From assembly GCF_001941965.1 (NCBI RefSeq), contig NZ_MKZO01000039.1:1-51188 (forward strand): a stretch of DNA of 51,188 nucleotides, read 5' to 3'. Below are positions 33,814 to 41,981 of this stretch, in pieces. Within the stretch, counting starts at the first letter, position 1; every line of letters starts with the position of its first letter. The notes beneath the pieces are model-generated. The model was not told the DNA's origin. It made no database searches and was given only the letters and a program-made list of their open reading frames with translations. Made by a program: the position numbers and the translations under genes. The stretch is from Pseudomonas putida. Lineage in GTDB: Bacteria > Pseudomonadota > Gammaproteobacteria > Pseudomonadales > Pseudomonadaceae.

Positions 33814-34734
33814 CTACGGCACCGCCGAAAACACCGACCCGGTAATCCGCTCGCTCAGTAACTCCAGCGCCCGCAACCCCGCCAGCGAATTCCCCGAGGC
33901 ATTCAGTGCCGGCGACCACACGCAGATGCTGTAGCGCCCCGGCACCACTGCAACGATTCCGCCGCCGACACCACTCTTGCCCGGCAACCCCACCCGATAG
34001 GCGAAATTCCCCGCTTCGTCATACAGCCCGCTGGTGGCCATGATCGCGTTGACCTGCTGGGCCTGGCGCGGGCTGAGGATCTGCTCGCCGCTATGCGGGC
34101 AATAGCCGCTGTTGGCCAGGAAGGCGAAACCACGCGCCACATCCACGCAGTTCATCGACAGCGCACAGTGATGGAAATAGCTGCGCAGCACTGCATCCAC
34201 ATCGTTATGGAAATTGCCGAAGGCGGTCATCAGCCAGGCCATGGCGGCGTTGCGTGCGCGGTGCTGGTACTCGGATTCGGCCACCACGGCATCGCTGACG
34301 ATCCGCGGATTGCCCGCCAGGCGCCGGACGAAGTCGCGCATGGACAGGGCCGGGGTGGCGAAGCGCGACTGGTTGATATCGCAGATCACCAGGGCCCCGG
34401 CATTGATGAACGGATTGCGCGGCCGGCCCTTTTCCACTTCCAGCTGGACCAGCGAGTTGAACGCCTGCCCGGACGGCTCGTAGCCCAGCCGTGTCCAGAT
34501 CTCCTCGCCGCTGTGGTTGATGGCCTGGACCAGGCTGAAGACCTTGGAAATGCTCTGGATCGAGAACGGCGTATGCGCGTCGCCAGCGCAGTACAACTGG
34601 CCGTCCAGGCTGTGCACGGCGATGCCCAGCTGGTTCGGCTCGACCTGGGCGAGGGCGGGGATGTATTGCGCGACCTGGCCCTGGCTGAGCAGGGGGCGGA
34701 CCTGGTCGAGGATCTCTTGCAGCATGTCTTGCAT
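33814..34734 (-). CDS. glsA: Glutaminase A
   Basis: A 306-residue serine-dependent beta-lactamase-fold glutaminase converting glutamine to glutamate and ammonia in the cytosol. The catalytic S-x-x-K is visible as Ser61-Ile-Ser-Lys64 in FSIQSISKVFSL. Other family blocks are NPFINAGAL, ESEYQHRARNAAMAW, NSGYCPHSGE and LPGKSGVGGGIVAVVPG. Full length for the GlsA/YneH type. Start ATG 34734 has AAGG 10 bases upstream; ATG 34725 is a close alternative. It is transcribed after the MFS gene with 68 bases between, so it may or may not share that transcript. Confidence 0.94.
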   Translation of the reverse strand: MQDMLQEILDQVRPLLSQGQVAQYIPALAQVEPNQLGIAVHSLDGQLYCAGDAHTPFSIQSISKVFSLVQAINHSGEEIWTRLGYEPSGQAFNSLVQLEVEKGRPRNPFINAGALVICDINQSRFATPALSMRDFVRRLAGNPRIVSDAVVAESEYQHRARNAAMAWLMTAFGNFHNDVDAVLRSYFHHCALSMNCVDVARGFAFLANSGYCPHSGEQILSPRQAQQVNAIMATSGLYDEAGNFAYRVGLPGKSGVGGGIVAVVPGRYSICVWSPALNASGNSLAGLRALELLSERITGSVFSAVP

Positions 34735-34802
34735 CGCGACGGCCTTGGGTGCGGGAGCATGGAGTAGTCACAGACGATGCGCCACGCGCCCGAGGCACGT
34801 GC

Positions 34803-36020
34803 TCAGTGCCCGCTCGCCGCCGCGCTCCCCGGGGTTCTCGGCCCCGGGGTGAAGCCGTGGCGATGGGCACTCCAGGCGATCAGCAAGCCAATGCCGATCA
34901 GTACCAGCATCGCCCACGGGAAGGCTGCCGCGCCCCAGTGGTCGAGTAGCACTCCGCCGACCACGCCGCTGCCGGCGATAGCGCTGTTCCAGGCCACCAC
35001 GTTGAGCGACAGGGCGACATCCGCACCTTCCCCGGCAGCATCGGCCAGGGCGGTCTGCAGCAGGGTCGCGGCACCGCCGAAACTCAGCCCCCACGCGGCC
35101 ACGCCGAGGTAGATCACCAGGGGCTGGTCGGCGCACAGGGCGAAGACCAGGGTGACTGCGGCAAAGCCGACGAGGCTGGCGAGGGTGGTTGCCCGCAGTG
35201 CCGGTTCGACCCGTTTCGCCGTGAGCCAGATGCCCGCCAGGGCGAACATGCCGAACACCAGCAGCACCAGGTCAACCCGTGTTTCCAGGCCGGCCTGGGC
35301 TACGAACGGCGCGATGTAGGTGTAGAGAATGTTGTGCGCCAGCATCCAGCTGATCACCACCGCCAGTACCGGACGCACGCCGGGCGTGGTCAGCACCTGG
35401 TGCAAGGACTGGCGCTGGTGCGCGGCTTGCGGCGGATAGTCCGGGACCTTGACCAGCACCCAGGCGATCAGCACCAGGGTCAGCAGCGACATCAGGCCGA
35501 AGGTCGCGCGCCAGCCCATGGCACTGCCCAGCCAGGTGCCCAGCGGCACGCCGAGGGACAGCGCGATCGGTGTGCCGACCATGGCCACCGCCAGGGCCTT
35601 GCCTTGCTGATGCGGCGCGACCATGCGCCGGGCATAGCCGGCCAGCAGGCTCCAGGCCAGGCCTGCGCAGACCCCGGCGCAGAAACGTGCGACCAGGGTC
35701 ACGCCGTAGTGGGAGGAGAGGGCGGTGATGGAGTTGAACAGCAGGAAACCGACGATGGTCAGCAACAGCACATTGCGTCGCCGCCAGCCGCGGGTGGCGA
35801 TGGTCATGGGGATCACCGCCAGCACCGAACCGAGGGCATAGGCGGTCACCATCTGCCCGGCCATGGACGGGGAAATATCGAGCCCGGCGCTGATAAGCGG
35901 CAACAATCCGGCCGGCAGGGTTTCGGTGACGATGCAGAGAAAGCCGGTCATGGCCAGGGCGAGCAGGGCGCCGAGGGGCAGGCGCTGGTCTGTCGCGGGG
36001 AGGGAGAGCGAGGCGGTCAC
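34803..36020 (-). CDS. MFS efflux transporter (DHA1-type), TetR-linked
   Basis: A 405-residue 12-helix drug:H+ antiporter-type protein of the AraJ/YdhP/PbuE-like group. Motifs: TETLPAGLLPLIS near helix 1, ARFCAGVCAGLAWSLLAGY in helix 4, and GTPIALSLGVPLGTWLG in helix 5. It starts with GTG at 36020, with AAGGAA 8 bases upstream. It is divergent from a TetR-family gene that likely represses it. It is clearly paralogous to the MFS gene at 42977-44155, sharing LPAGLLP, NILYTYIAPF, AWNSAIAG and RRHGFTP/HRHGFTP motifs. Confidence 0.9.
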   Translation of the reverse strand: MTASLSLPATDQRLPLGALLALAMTGFLCIVTETLPAGLLPLISAGLDISPSMAGQMVTAYALGSVLAVIPMTIATRGWRRRNVLLLTIVGFLLFNSITALSSHYGVTLVARFCAGVCAGLAWSLLAGYARRMVAPHQQGKALAVAMVGTPIALSLGVPLGTWLGSAMGWRATFGLMSLLTLVLIAWVLVKVPDYPPQAAHQRQSLHQVLTTPGVRPVLAVVISWMLAHNILYTYIAPFVAQAGLETRVDLVLLVFGMFALAGIWLTAKRVEPALRATTLASLVGFAAVTLVFALCADQPLVIYLGVAAWGLSFGGAATLLQTALADAAGEGADVALSLNVVAWNSAIAGSGVVGGVLLDHWGAAAFPWAMLVLIGIGLLIAWSAHRHGFTPGPRTPGSAAASGH

Positions 36021-36045
36021 GGGAAAGGTTCCTTGAGTTAGATAT

Positions 36046-36057
36046 CGATCGGTACAA
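36046..36057. promoter_or_regulatory. Imperfect palindrome, possible TetR operator
   Basis: TATCGATCGGTA is an imperfect palindrome centred on CGATCG, in the MFS leader between the divergent MFS and TetR genes. TetR-family sites often have this form. Weak on its own; its value comes from its position. Confidence 0.35.
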
Positions 36058-36080
36058 ATGTTGGCGGGCCTGCGGCTGCG

Positions 36081-36109
36081 TTGTCAACGACTTATGTATC
36101 AACTAGTAT
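36081..36109 (+). promoter_or_regulatory. Sigma-70 type promoter for the TetR gene
   Basis: TTGTCA (36081-36086), a 17-base spacer and TAGTAT (36104-36109) match -35/-10 spacing, with the TetR start 29 bases downstream. The -10 box overlaps a 10-base-period direct repeat (GTATCAA, GTATCGA), which might be part of an operator. Confidence 0.45.
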
Positions 36110-36137
36110 CGAAGTCCTTGTCCCGAGGAGTTTCCCC

Positions 36138-36749
36138 ATGGCGCAAATGGGCCGTCCGCGCACCTTCGATCGTGACCAGGCGCTGGAGCAGGCGCTGCAC
36201 CTGTTCTGGCAGCATGGCTACGACGCCACCTCCCTGGCCCAGCTCAAGGCCGGGCTGGGTGGCGGCATTTCCGCACCGAGTTTCTATGCCGCCTTCGGTT
36301 CCAAGGAGGCGTTGTTCAACGAATGCGTGAAGCGCTACCTGGCGACCTACGCCCAGGTCACCGAATGCCTGTGGGATGAAGGCCTGGCGCCGCGGCTGGC
36401 CATCGAAACCGCGCTGCGCCAGTCGGCGCGGATGCAATGCGAGGACGGGCACCCGCGTGGCTGCATGGTTGCGCTGGGGGTGATGAGTGCCCCGAGTCCG
36501 GAAAACGCCCGGGTGACGTCAGCACTGACACAATCGCGGCAGCGTACCCGGGCCGGGCTTCTGCGTTGTGTTGAACGCGGGATCAGCGCGGGCGAGTTGC
36601 CCGGGGAGACCCAGGCCGAGGTGCTGGGGACGGTGTTCGACAGCTTCCTCCAGGGCATCTCGATCCTGGCCCGGGACGACACGCCGCATGCCGTGATCGA
36701 TGCGGCGATCACCCGGGTGATGCGGGTCTGGGAGCTTAGCGGCGGCTGA
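36138..36749 (+). CDS. TetR/AcrR-family regulator
   Basis: A 203-residue repressor. The N-terminal helix-turn-helix (residues about 8-55; GRPRTFDRDQALEQAL, GYDATSLAQLKAGLG, SFYAAFGSKEALF) is standard, and a C-terminal ligand domain follows (ECVKRYLATY, HPRGCMVALGV). ATG 36138 is chosen for its GAGGAG seven bases upstream. It is divergent from the MFS efflux gene and probably represses it. Its last 14 bases overlap the end of the convergent methyltransferase gene. Confidence 0.92.
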   Translation: MAQMGRPRTFDRDQALEQALHLFWQHGYDATSLAQLKAGLGGGISAPSFYAAFGSKEALFNECVKRYLATYAQVTECLWDEGLAPRLAIETALRQSARMQCEDGHPRGCMVALGVMSAPSPENARVTSALTQSRQRTRAGLLRCVERGISAGELPGETQAEVLGTVFDSFLQGISILARDDTPHAVIDAAITRVMRVWELSGG

Positions 36750-37428
36750 TCCAGCCGTGCATCAGGCCGGCCTGGAAGAAGGGCAGCGAATGGCTGAAAC
36801 CGCCGGCCTCGATGATCCGTGCGACCTGCTCCCGGGGCAGGATCGCCACATCCCTGGCATAGGCGGCCCGGGCTCGCTCCAGCGCCTCCGGCTGCACGCC
36901 GGCGGAGGACATCAGCGACATCCAGGCGTGGAGCAGGGTGTCGTAGGCGGGGGAGGCGGTGTCGGCCGACAGGTCGGCGCTGGCGAGCAGGCCTCCGGGT
37001 TTCAGGCGCTGGGCGATTTCGCCGAAGAAGGTGCTGCGTGCGGCGGGATCGAGGAAAAACTGCGAGACCAGGAAGCAGGTGCTGGCGTCGTAGGTCGGCG
37101 CGCTATCCAGGTTTTCCAGATAGCCTTCATGGAAATCGCAGCGTTCCAGAAAGCCCTCTCGCTGTGCCCGCTCGCGGCACACTTCCAGCATGGCGCCGGA
37201 AGGGTCGAGGGCGATGAAACGCCAGCCTGGATTGCGCGCGGCCAGATAGCCGATTTCCGCGCCGGTCCCGGCGCCGACGGCGAGGATCCGGGCATTGTCC
37301 GGCAGGCTGGTAAACAGTGAGCCGAGCAGGAAATGCAGGTTGTCGCGGATCGGCGCCATGCCGGCCCACTGCTGGTCGTAGCCGGCGGCCTGCTGGTCGA
37401 ACAGGGCCTTGAGTTCGTCGTTGTGCAT
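36736..37428 (-). CDS. Class I SAM-dependent methyltransferase
   Basis: A 230-residue Rossmann methyltransferase. Motif I is ILAVGAGTGAEIGYLA (about residues 47-62), the acidic motif II residue is in IALDPSG, and motif IV/post-IV lies in FLVSQFF and RLKPGGLLASADLS. ATG 37428 with AGGAAG upstream defines the start; the preceding 23 in-frame residues are basic and unlikely. The substrate cannot be told; small-molecule methylation is likely. It converges on the TetR gene with 14 bases of overlap. Confidence 0.88.
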   Translation of the reverse strand: MHNDELKALFDQQAAGYDQQWAGMAPIRDNLHFLLGSLFTSLPDNARILAVGAGTGAEIGYLAARNPGWRFIALDPSGAMLEVCRERAQREGFLERCDFHEGYLENLDSAPTYDASTCFLVSQFFLDPAARSTFFGEIAQRLKPGGLLASADLSADTASPAYDTLLHAWMSLMSSAGVQPEALERARAAYARDVAILPREQVARIIEAGGFSHSLPFFQAGLMHGWISRR

Positions 37429-37524
37429 GGGAGTCTTCCTGTCTTTTCGACGCGGTATCGAGGGTGGTGTTTCCTTCCATTCTCGCAGAGCTGTCAAGCC
37501 CCCGATCCTAAGGACACATCAGAA

Positions 37525-37616
37525 CCCTGTGGGAGCTGGCTTGCCAGCGATTTGGCCCTATCTGACAACATCATTGTCATGTCGGCCTCATCGCTGGCAA
37601 GCCAGCTCCCACAGGG
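37525..37616. repeat. REPIN (inverted REP pair)
   Basis: A 92-base element whose first 49 bases, including the spacer TTTGGCCCTATCTGACAACA, match the REPIN at 15441-15533, then diverge before the second core. It lies between divergent genes (methyltransferase and a small membrane protein), an unusual place for a REPIN because any promoter for either gene must be fitted around it. Confidence 0.92.
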
Positions 37617-37677
37617 TTATTGGTCAGCCCCGAGATTGGTGTTTATGCTTGACGCCCTTCAAGGAGAAGCACCCAAG

Positions 37678-38103
37678 ATGACGGACCACAACCTCCCCCT
37701 GATTTTCGCCGCCACCCTCAGCCTGCTCGCCGCCCTCGCGCACCTCTGGTGCATCCAGCAGGGCCCAGCCGGCTACCGCCTTCTCGGTGCCGGCGAGCGC
37801 ATGGTCCGCGCCGCCGAGAAAGGCCGGAAACTCCCGACCCTGATCACCCTGTTCATCGCCGCCGTCCTGACGGTCTGGGCCGCGTACGCCTTGTCCGGCG
37901 CCGGGGTGATCGGCCCGCTGCCACTGCTGCGCCCGGCGCTGTGCCTGATCACCCTGGTCTACCTGCTGCGCGGTATCCTCGGGCCCGTGCTCCTGCGCAA
38001 TACCGGGCGCACTGGGCGCTTTATTGCCGTCAGCTCGCTGATCTGCACCGGTTACGGACTGGTTCATCTGCTCGGGCTGGTCCAGGTCTGGAACAGGATC
38101 TGA
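37678..38103 (+). CDS. Small integral membrane protein, hypothetical
   Basis: A 141-residue protein with four predicted helices (about 6-25, 57-77, 83-105, 117-137) and a short basic loop RAAEKGRKLPT after helix 1. I do not recognise the family; such DoxX-sized four-helix proteins are common and functionally obscure. AAGGAG lies 11 bases before ATG 37678; ATG 37645 would add 11 residues but has no ribosome site. It precedes the 78-aa gene by 61 bases. Confidence 0.75.
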   Translation: MTDHNLPLIFAATLSLLAALAHLWCIQQGPAGYRLLGAGERMVRAAEKGRKLPTLITLFIAAVLTVWAAYALSGAGVIGPLPLLRPALCLITLVYLLRGILGPVLLRNTGRTGRFIAVSSLICTGYGLVHLLGLVQVWNRI

Positions 38104-38164
38104 ACCAAAAAGCTGACCTGTGGGTCAGTTGCTTCAGTCCCTAGCCCATTGCCCGGAGCGTTCC

Positions 38165-38401
38165 ATGGCCCATTTCACTCTCAACTACCTGTTCAACGAC
38201 AAACCCCAGTCCCATACCTTCGACCTCAAGCAAACCGAGCTGCCGCTCCACGAAGCCGCCATGCACCTGCTGGTGCTGCACTTTGGCGACGGCGAGAACA
38301 GCCTGGTCATGCCGTCTGCCGATGCCACGCCGGAGGAGATTCTGGAGCAGGCTCAACGGATGGGGCTGACCTGGATCGAGGTGGTCGGCCGGCAGCCGTG
38401 A
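38165..38401 (+). CDS. Conserved hypothetical 78-aa protein
   Basis: A small soluble, acidic protein (MAHFTLNYLFNDKPQSHTF...) with CGGAG before ATG 38165. The sequence suggests a compact alpha/beta fold (LHEAAMHLLVLHFGDGENSLV, then a helix EEILEQAQRMGLTWIEVV). No motif reveals a function. It lies in a plus-strand series with the membrane protein and the TetR gene, 71 bases before the latter. Confidence 0.7.
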   Translation: MAHFTLNYLFNDKPQSHTFDLKQTELPLHEAAMHLLVLHFGDGENSLVMPSADATPEEILEQAQRMGLTWIEVVGRQP

Positions 38402-38472
38402 GTTCGAGCTGCCTGGAAAACCTGCACCCTGTTATCCTCCCCGCCCTAACCCCCCGCACCATCGAGGCAGAC

Positions 38473-39021
38473 ATGGGTCGACCCCGCAAAGAGGACTCCC
38501 TGGGTCTTGAAATCAAGAACGTGATCATCGACGCCGCCCTGGCGATGATCGTCGAGGATGGCGTGGTCGGGGCGACGTCCCGGCGCATTGCCGCGCGGGC
38601 CAAGGTGTCGCCGGGCACGGTGACCTACCATTTCACATGCATGAACGAGATCATCGCCGCGGCCTTCGTGCGTATGAGCGAGGGGATTGCCGGGATCTAT
38701 TACAGCAAGCTGCGCGAAGCCCGCGACAAGGCCCAGGCGCGGGAGGTGGTGGCGGACCTGATCTGCGGTGACCTGTGGAAGGTCTCCGGGCAGATGCTGC
38801 TGATCTTCGAGCTGTATTCCTTCGTGTCGCGCTTTCCCGAGTACATGCACATCATGGATGACTGGATGGCCCTGTCGCGCAAGGCCCTGCAACTGCACTT
38901 CGACGAGCGCGCGGCGCGGGCCATCGATGCCTTGATCGAGGGCTTCACCATCCACAATGCTCTGGGAAAAACGCCGGTGGAGCGGGGGGAGATTTTGCGG
39001 CTGATCGAGGCGGTTTCCTGA
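38473..39021 (+). CDS. TetR-family regulator
   Basis: A 182-residue repressor with the HTH at residues about 10-55 (NVIIDAALAMIVEDGVVGATSRRIAARAKVSPG, read in parts; VSPGTVTYHF) and an all-helical C-terminal effector domain. GAGG precedes ATG 38473. It converges on an MFS gene about 100 bases away. The inverted repeat CGTACA-TG-TGTACG upstream of that MFS gene is its best candidate operator (inference). The HTH turn TYHFTCMNEI is typical of the family. Confidence 0.9.
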   Translation: MGRPRKEDSLGLEIKNVIIDAALAMIVEDGVVGATSRRIAARAKVSPGTVTYHFTCMNEIIAAAFVRMSEGIAGIYYSKLREARDKAQAREVVADLICGDLWKVSGQMLLIFELYSFVSRFPEYMHIMDDWMALSRKALQLHFDERAARAIDALIEGFTIHNALGKTPVERGEILRLIEAVS

Positions 39022-39032
39022 GTGATGTCGCG

Positions 39033-39112
39033 GGCCTCATCGCTGGCAAGCCCACAGGTATCGCGTGCGCCGCTGAACCCTGTGGGAGCCGGCGTTGCCG
39101 GCGATGAGGCCC
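39033..39112. repeat. Two REP sequences in outward orientation
   Basis: A degenerate REP (39033-39058, missing the CAGCTC part of the core) and a variant REP (39078-39112, core GGGAGCCGGCGTTGCCGGC with compensatory changes that keep the stem) are arranged tail to tail, not as a facing REPIN. It lies between the convergent TetR and MFS genes. Confidence 0.85.
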
Positions 39113-39124
39113 GAACCAACGAGA

Positions 39125-40312
39125 TCAAACCACAGCCTGTTTCCCCGGCCGATCCTGCAACGCCGACGCCACCACGAACGCCATCGCCACCAACCCCAGC
39201 ACTGGCAGCATCGCCAGGCGCAAGCCGAAATGCTCGCCAATGAACCCGAGCAACGGCGGCCCGACCAGAAACGCCATGTACCCGGCAGTCGCTGCCACCC
39301 GCACCCGCTGGTCGCTGTCCCGGCCACTGTCCCCGGCCGCCGAGATCGCCAACGGGAATCCAAGCGAAGCGCCCAGTCCCCACAAGACCACCGCCGACGC
39401 GGCAATCCACTGAATATCGCAGAACACGATCAACCCCAGGCTCAGCGCTCCGATCAGGGCACTGCCGCGCAAGGTCGCCGCCCGCCCCAGGCGCTCCACC
39501 ACCCGGCCCCCGGCAAAGCGCCCGAGGGTCATGCCCAGGGTAAACACCACGTAGATCAAGGTCCCGGCGGTATGAGCGAAGCCGTGCCCGTCGATCATCA
39601 ACAGCGGCAGCCAGTCGTTCGCCGCGCCTTCGGCCAAGGCCATGGCCAGGACCACGAAGCAGATCAGCAGCAGTCGGCGATCGGCGAGCAGGTTGCGTAA
39701 TGGGGCGGTCGATCCATTGGCATGCCCCGTACTTTCCTGCTCGCTGAGCCGTGGCGCATTGCCGATCAAGGCCAGTACCAGCAACACCGACAACAGTGCA
39801 ATCGTCCACAGATGCCGGCCCAGCGGCACTTCCAGGGCCGTCATGGCCATCCCGGCCAGCGCTCCCAGCAGCGTGCCGAGGCTGAAGAAACCATGCAGGG
39901 TGGTCATGATCGAGCGCCCAGACGCCCGCTCCACCGCCGCGCCCTCGATATTCACCGCGATCTCTGCCCAGCCCATGCCCAGGCCGAAGATGAACAGCCC
40001 GGCAAAGGCCCCGGCCATGCTCAGCAGGTCACTGCCGGCTGCCAGCACACACAGGCTCAAGGGCAGGGCGAGCAGACCGATCAGGGTCAGGCGATGGCTG
40101 CCAAGCCGCGCCACCAAGGGGCCGGCGCTGAGAATCCCGCTCATGGCCCCGGCGGAAAAGCCAAAGAGGATCAGGCCCATCTGCTCGGTGGACGCCGCCA
40201 GGCCATCGCGCAAGGCCGGCGTGCGGGTGACCCAGGTGGCCATGGTCAGCCCGGGAATCAGGAACAGGAGATAAAGCGCACGGCGGGCGCCGGCGCTGAC
40301 GTGGATCGACAT
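39125..40312 (-). CDS. MFS transporter (YbjJ-like)
   Basis: A 395-residue 12-helix protein with the pattern of the YbjJ/FucP-distant MFS group: FLIPGLTMATWVTRTPALRDGL at the N-terminus (quoted in family form, ATWVTRTPALRD), GLFIFGLGMGWAEIAVN in helix 4, LHGFFSLGTLLGAL in helix 5, and GASLGFPLAISAAGD in helix 10. ATG 40312 follows AGGAAAT. The longer frame begins outside the likely promoter. An inverted repeat operator is 32-45 bases upstream. Substrate unknown; a TetR gene at the 3' side may regulate it. Confidence 0.88.
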   Translation of the reverse strand: MSIHVSAGARRALYLLFLIPGLTMATWVTRTPALRDGLAASTEQMGLILFGFSAGAMSGILSAGPLVARLGSHRLTLIGLLALPLSLCVLAAGSDLLSMAGAFAGLFIFGLGMGWAEIAVNIEGAAVERASGRSIMTTLHGFFSLGTLLGALAGMAMTALEVPLGRHLWTIALLSVLLVLALIGNAPRLSEQESTGHANGSTAPLRNLLADRRLLLICFVVLAMALAEGAANDWLPLLMIDGHGFAHTAGTLIYVVFTLGMTLGRFAGGRVVERLGRAATLRGSALIGALSLGLIVFCDIQWIAASAVVLWGLGASLGFPLAISAAGDSGRDSDQRVRVAATAGYMAFLVGPPLLGFIGEHFGLRLAMLPVLGLVAMAFVVASALQDRPGKQAVV

Positions 40313-40343
40313 CGGGGATTTCCTGCGCAGAGATATCTTCATT

Positions 40344-40357
40344 CGTACATGTGTACG
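40344..40357. promoter_or_regulatory. Inverted repeat operator between MFS and AEC transporter genes
   Basis: CGTACA-TG-TGTACG has perfect 6-base arms. It lies 32 bases upstream of the MFS start and 117 upstream of the divergent AEC transporter, overlapping where an MFS promoter would be. Length and symmetry suit a TetR-family dimer. Confidence 0.6.
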
Positions 40358-40473
40358 ATAAGCTATCCTACGGTGATGAAATTCCCGGGTCAACGTCCCC
40401 GAGGTCCGGCAAGGCCTTGCGTCAGACGGTCGCAGGCCCCTAGCATGGCTGTTTTTGCCAAGGAACACGCCCC

Positions 40474-41349
40474 ATGCTGGCTTCGTTGTTCGCCGTTCTG
40501 GCACCGGTCTTTATTGTCGCCGGGATCGGCTTTATCTGGGCGCGGCGGGGCAATGCCTATCCCACGGACTTCATCGCCAGCCTGGTGATGACCATCGGCA
40601 CGCCGTCGCTGGTGCTGTCGACCCTGCACCGCACCCGCCTGGAGCCGGCGGCGTTCGCCAGCATGGCCCTGGCCTGCGTGATCTGCATGGTGGTCATGGC
40701 GGGTATCGGCTATCTGGTCAGCCGCGCATTCCGCCAGCACTGGCGCGTGCTGATGCCGGCGTTCATGTTCCCCAACACCGGCAACATGGGCTTGCCCGTG
40801 GCGCTGTATGCCTTCGGTGACCAAGGCCTGGCCCTGGCGGTGGCATTCTTCCTGACCCTGTCGAGCTTCCAGTTCACCCTCGGCATCGCCATCTCAGGTG
40901 GCGCGGCAAACTTCCGCTCGCTGCTGAAGAATCCCATCGTCATCAGCCTGGTGCTGGCCTTGCCGCTGATCTTCTTCGACATCAAGTTGCCGCTGTGGCT
41001 GGGCAACACCGTCGACCTGCTGGGCGGCATGACCATCCCGCTGATGCTCTTGACCCTCGGCGTGTCCCTGGCCAGCATCCGTCTCAGCGACGTCGCCAGC
41101 GGCATGCTGATCGGCGCGCTGCGCATCGTGCTCGGTGCTGGCGTGGGCTGGGGGATCGGTGCCTTGCTCGACCTGAACACCCTGGAGCGGGCGATCCTGG
41201 TGATGCAGACGGCAATGCCCGTGGCGGTGTTCAACTACCTGCTGGCGGTACGCGCCAACCGCTCGCCGGAGCAGGTGGCGAATGTGGTGATGTGCTCCAC
41301 CGTGCTGTCGTTCGTGTGGTTGCCGGTGGTGCTGGCGGGGTGGATGTAA
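40474..41349 (+). CDS. AEC-family (auxin efflux carrier) transporter
   Basis: A 291-residue inner-membrane protein with about ten helices in two inverted halves, typical of AEC/malonate-type permeases. The conserved block PAFMFPNTGNMGLPVAL (about residues 93-109) is the family's N-T-G-N-x-G-x-P motif and MQTAMPVAVFNYLLA is the C-half counterpart. AAGGAA precedes ATG 40474. It is divergent from the YbjJ-like MFS gene. Export or uptake of a carboxylate is the usual role; the substrate is not evident. Confidence 0.9.
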   Translation: MLASLFAVLAPVFIVAGIGFIWARRGNAYPTDFIASLVMTIGTPSLVLSTLHRTRLEPAAFASMALACVICMVVMAGIGYLVSRAFRQHWRVLMPAFMFPNTGNMGLPVALYAFGDQGLALAVAFFLTLSSFQFTLGIAISGGAANFRSLLKNPIVISLVLALPLIFFDIKLPLWLGNTVDLLGGMTIPLMLLTLGVSLASIRLSDVASGMLIGALRIVLGAGVGWGIGALLDLNTLERAILVMQTAMPVAVFNYLLAVRANRSPEQVANVVMCSTVLSFVWLPVVLAGWM

Positions 41350-41371
41350 CAGATTTGAGTAAGCAGCAGAT

Positions 41372-41447
41372 CCTGCGGGAGCGGGTTTACCCGCGATTCG
41401 CCGGTGAATCCACCACTGCAATCGCGGGTAAACCCGCTCCCACAAGG
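41372..41447. repeat. REPIN of a second REP family
   Basis: Facing palindromes with core GCGGGAGCGGGTTTACCCGC differ from the other REPs in this window in the stem sequence but keep the GGGAG head and CGAT tail. Spacer about 25 bases. It lies between the AEC transporter and VOC genes. Confidence 0.9.
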
Positions 41448-41504
41448 TTCGCGGCGCGACCAACGAGGGTTACTCTTCCTTTCTGTCGCCGGAGAACCTC
41501 GACC

Positions 41505-41981
41505 ATGGACCTGAAATTCAGCCACACCGACATCCTCGTCGCCGACCTGGAAAGCGCCTGCGCCCACTACGCCCGGGTGTTTTCGGCCCAGGTCTCGCGG
41601 CCCTTCACCTGGCAGCGCGACGGCCTGCATGTGCGTTACGCGGTGGTTTTGTTCGGCAGCGAGCGCTTCATCCTGGTCCAGCCCCTGGCCGGAAACCTCC
41701 ACGACCTGTTGTTGCGCTGCGGCGAGGGCACCATCTACCGGCAGTGCTACACCACCCCGGATATCCTCGTGGCCTATGACGAACTCGTCGCCAAGGGCGA
41801 ACAGCCCGAGGACGAGAACGGCCAGCCGCTGCTGCGCGAGCACCTGGACTCGCCCAGCGGGGTGCGGATCATCTGGTTGCCCAAGCGCTTCGGGCAGTTG
41901 TCCATCGAGATTCTCCAGGCCGACGAGCTGGAGCATTTCATCCGCAGCGCCTTTGCCCTGTCCCCTGCGGAATCAGGCTGA
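41505..41981 (+). CDS. VOC-superfamily (glyoxalase/dioxygenase-fold) protein
   Basis: A 158-residue protein with a vicinal-oxygen-chelate type beginning (FSHTDILVADLESACAHYARV) and a paired beta-alpha-beta-beta-beta pattern. The His at residue 7 is a possible metal ligand; the middle half (RCGEGTIYRQCYTTPDILVAY) and the end (LSIEILQADE, with a Glu ligand candidate) fit. The enzyme reaction is not predictable. GGAG lies 10 bases before ATG 41505. Its last 9 bases overlap the convergent LysR gene. Confidence 0.78.
   Translation: MDLKFSHTDILVADLESACAHYARVFSAQVSRPFTWQRDGLHVRYAVVLFGSERFILVQPLAGNLHDLLLRCGEGTIYRQCYTTPDILVAYDELVAKGEQPEDENGQPLLREHLDSPSGVRIIWLPKRFGQLSIEILQADELEHFIRSAFALSPAESG

Noticed and set aside
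22484..33919. An open reading frame of more than 3800 codons on the minus strand opposite TpsB and TpsA
   Set aside because: It is in exact codon register with the plus-strand genes, so its stops would need TTA, CTA or TCA sense codons, which this genome hardly uses. It has no family features, and the plus strand has signal peptides, POTRA and TPS domains.
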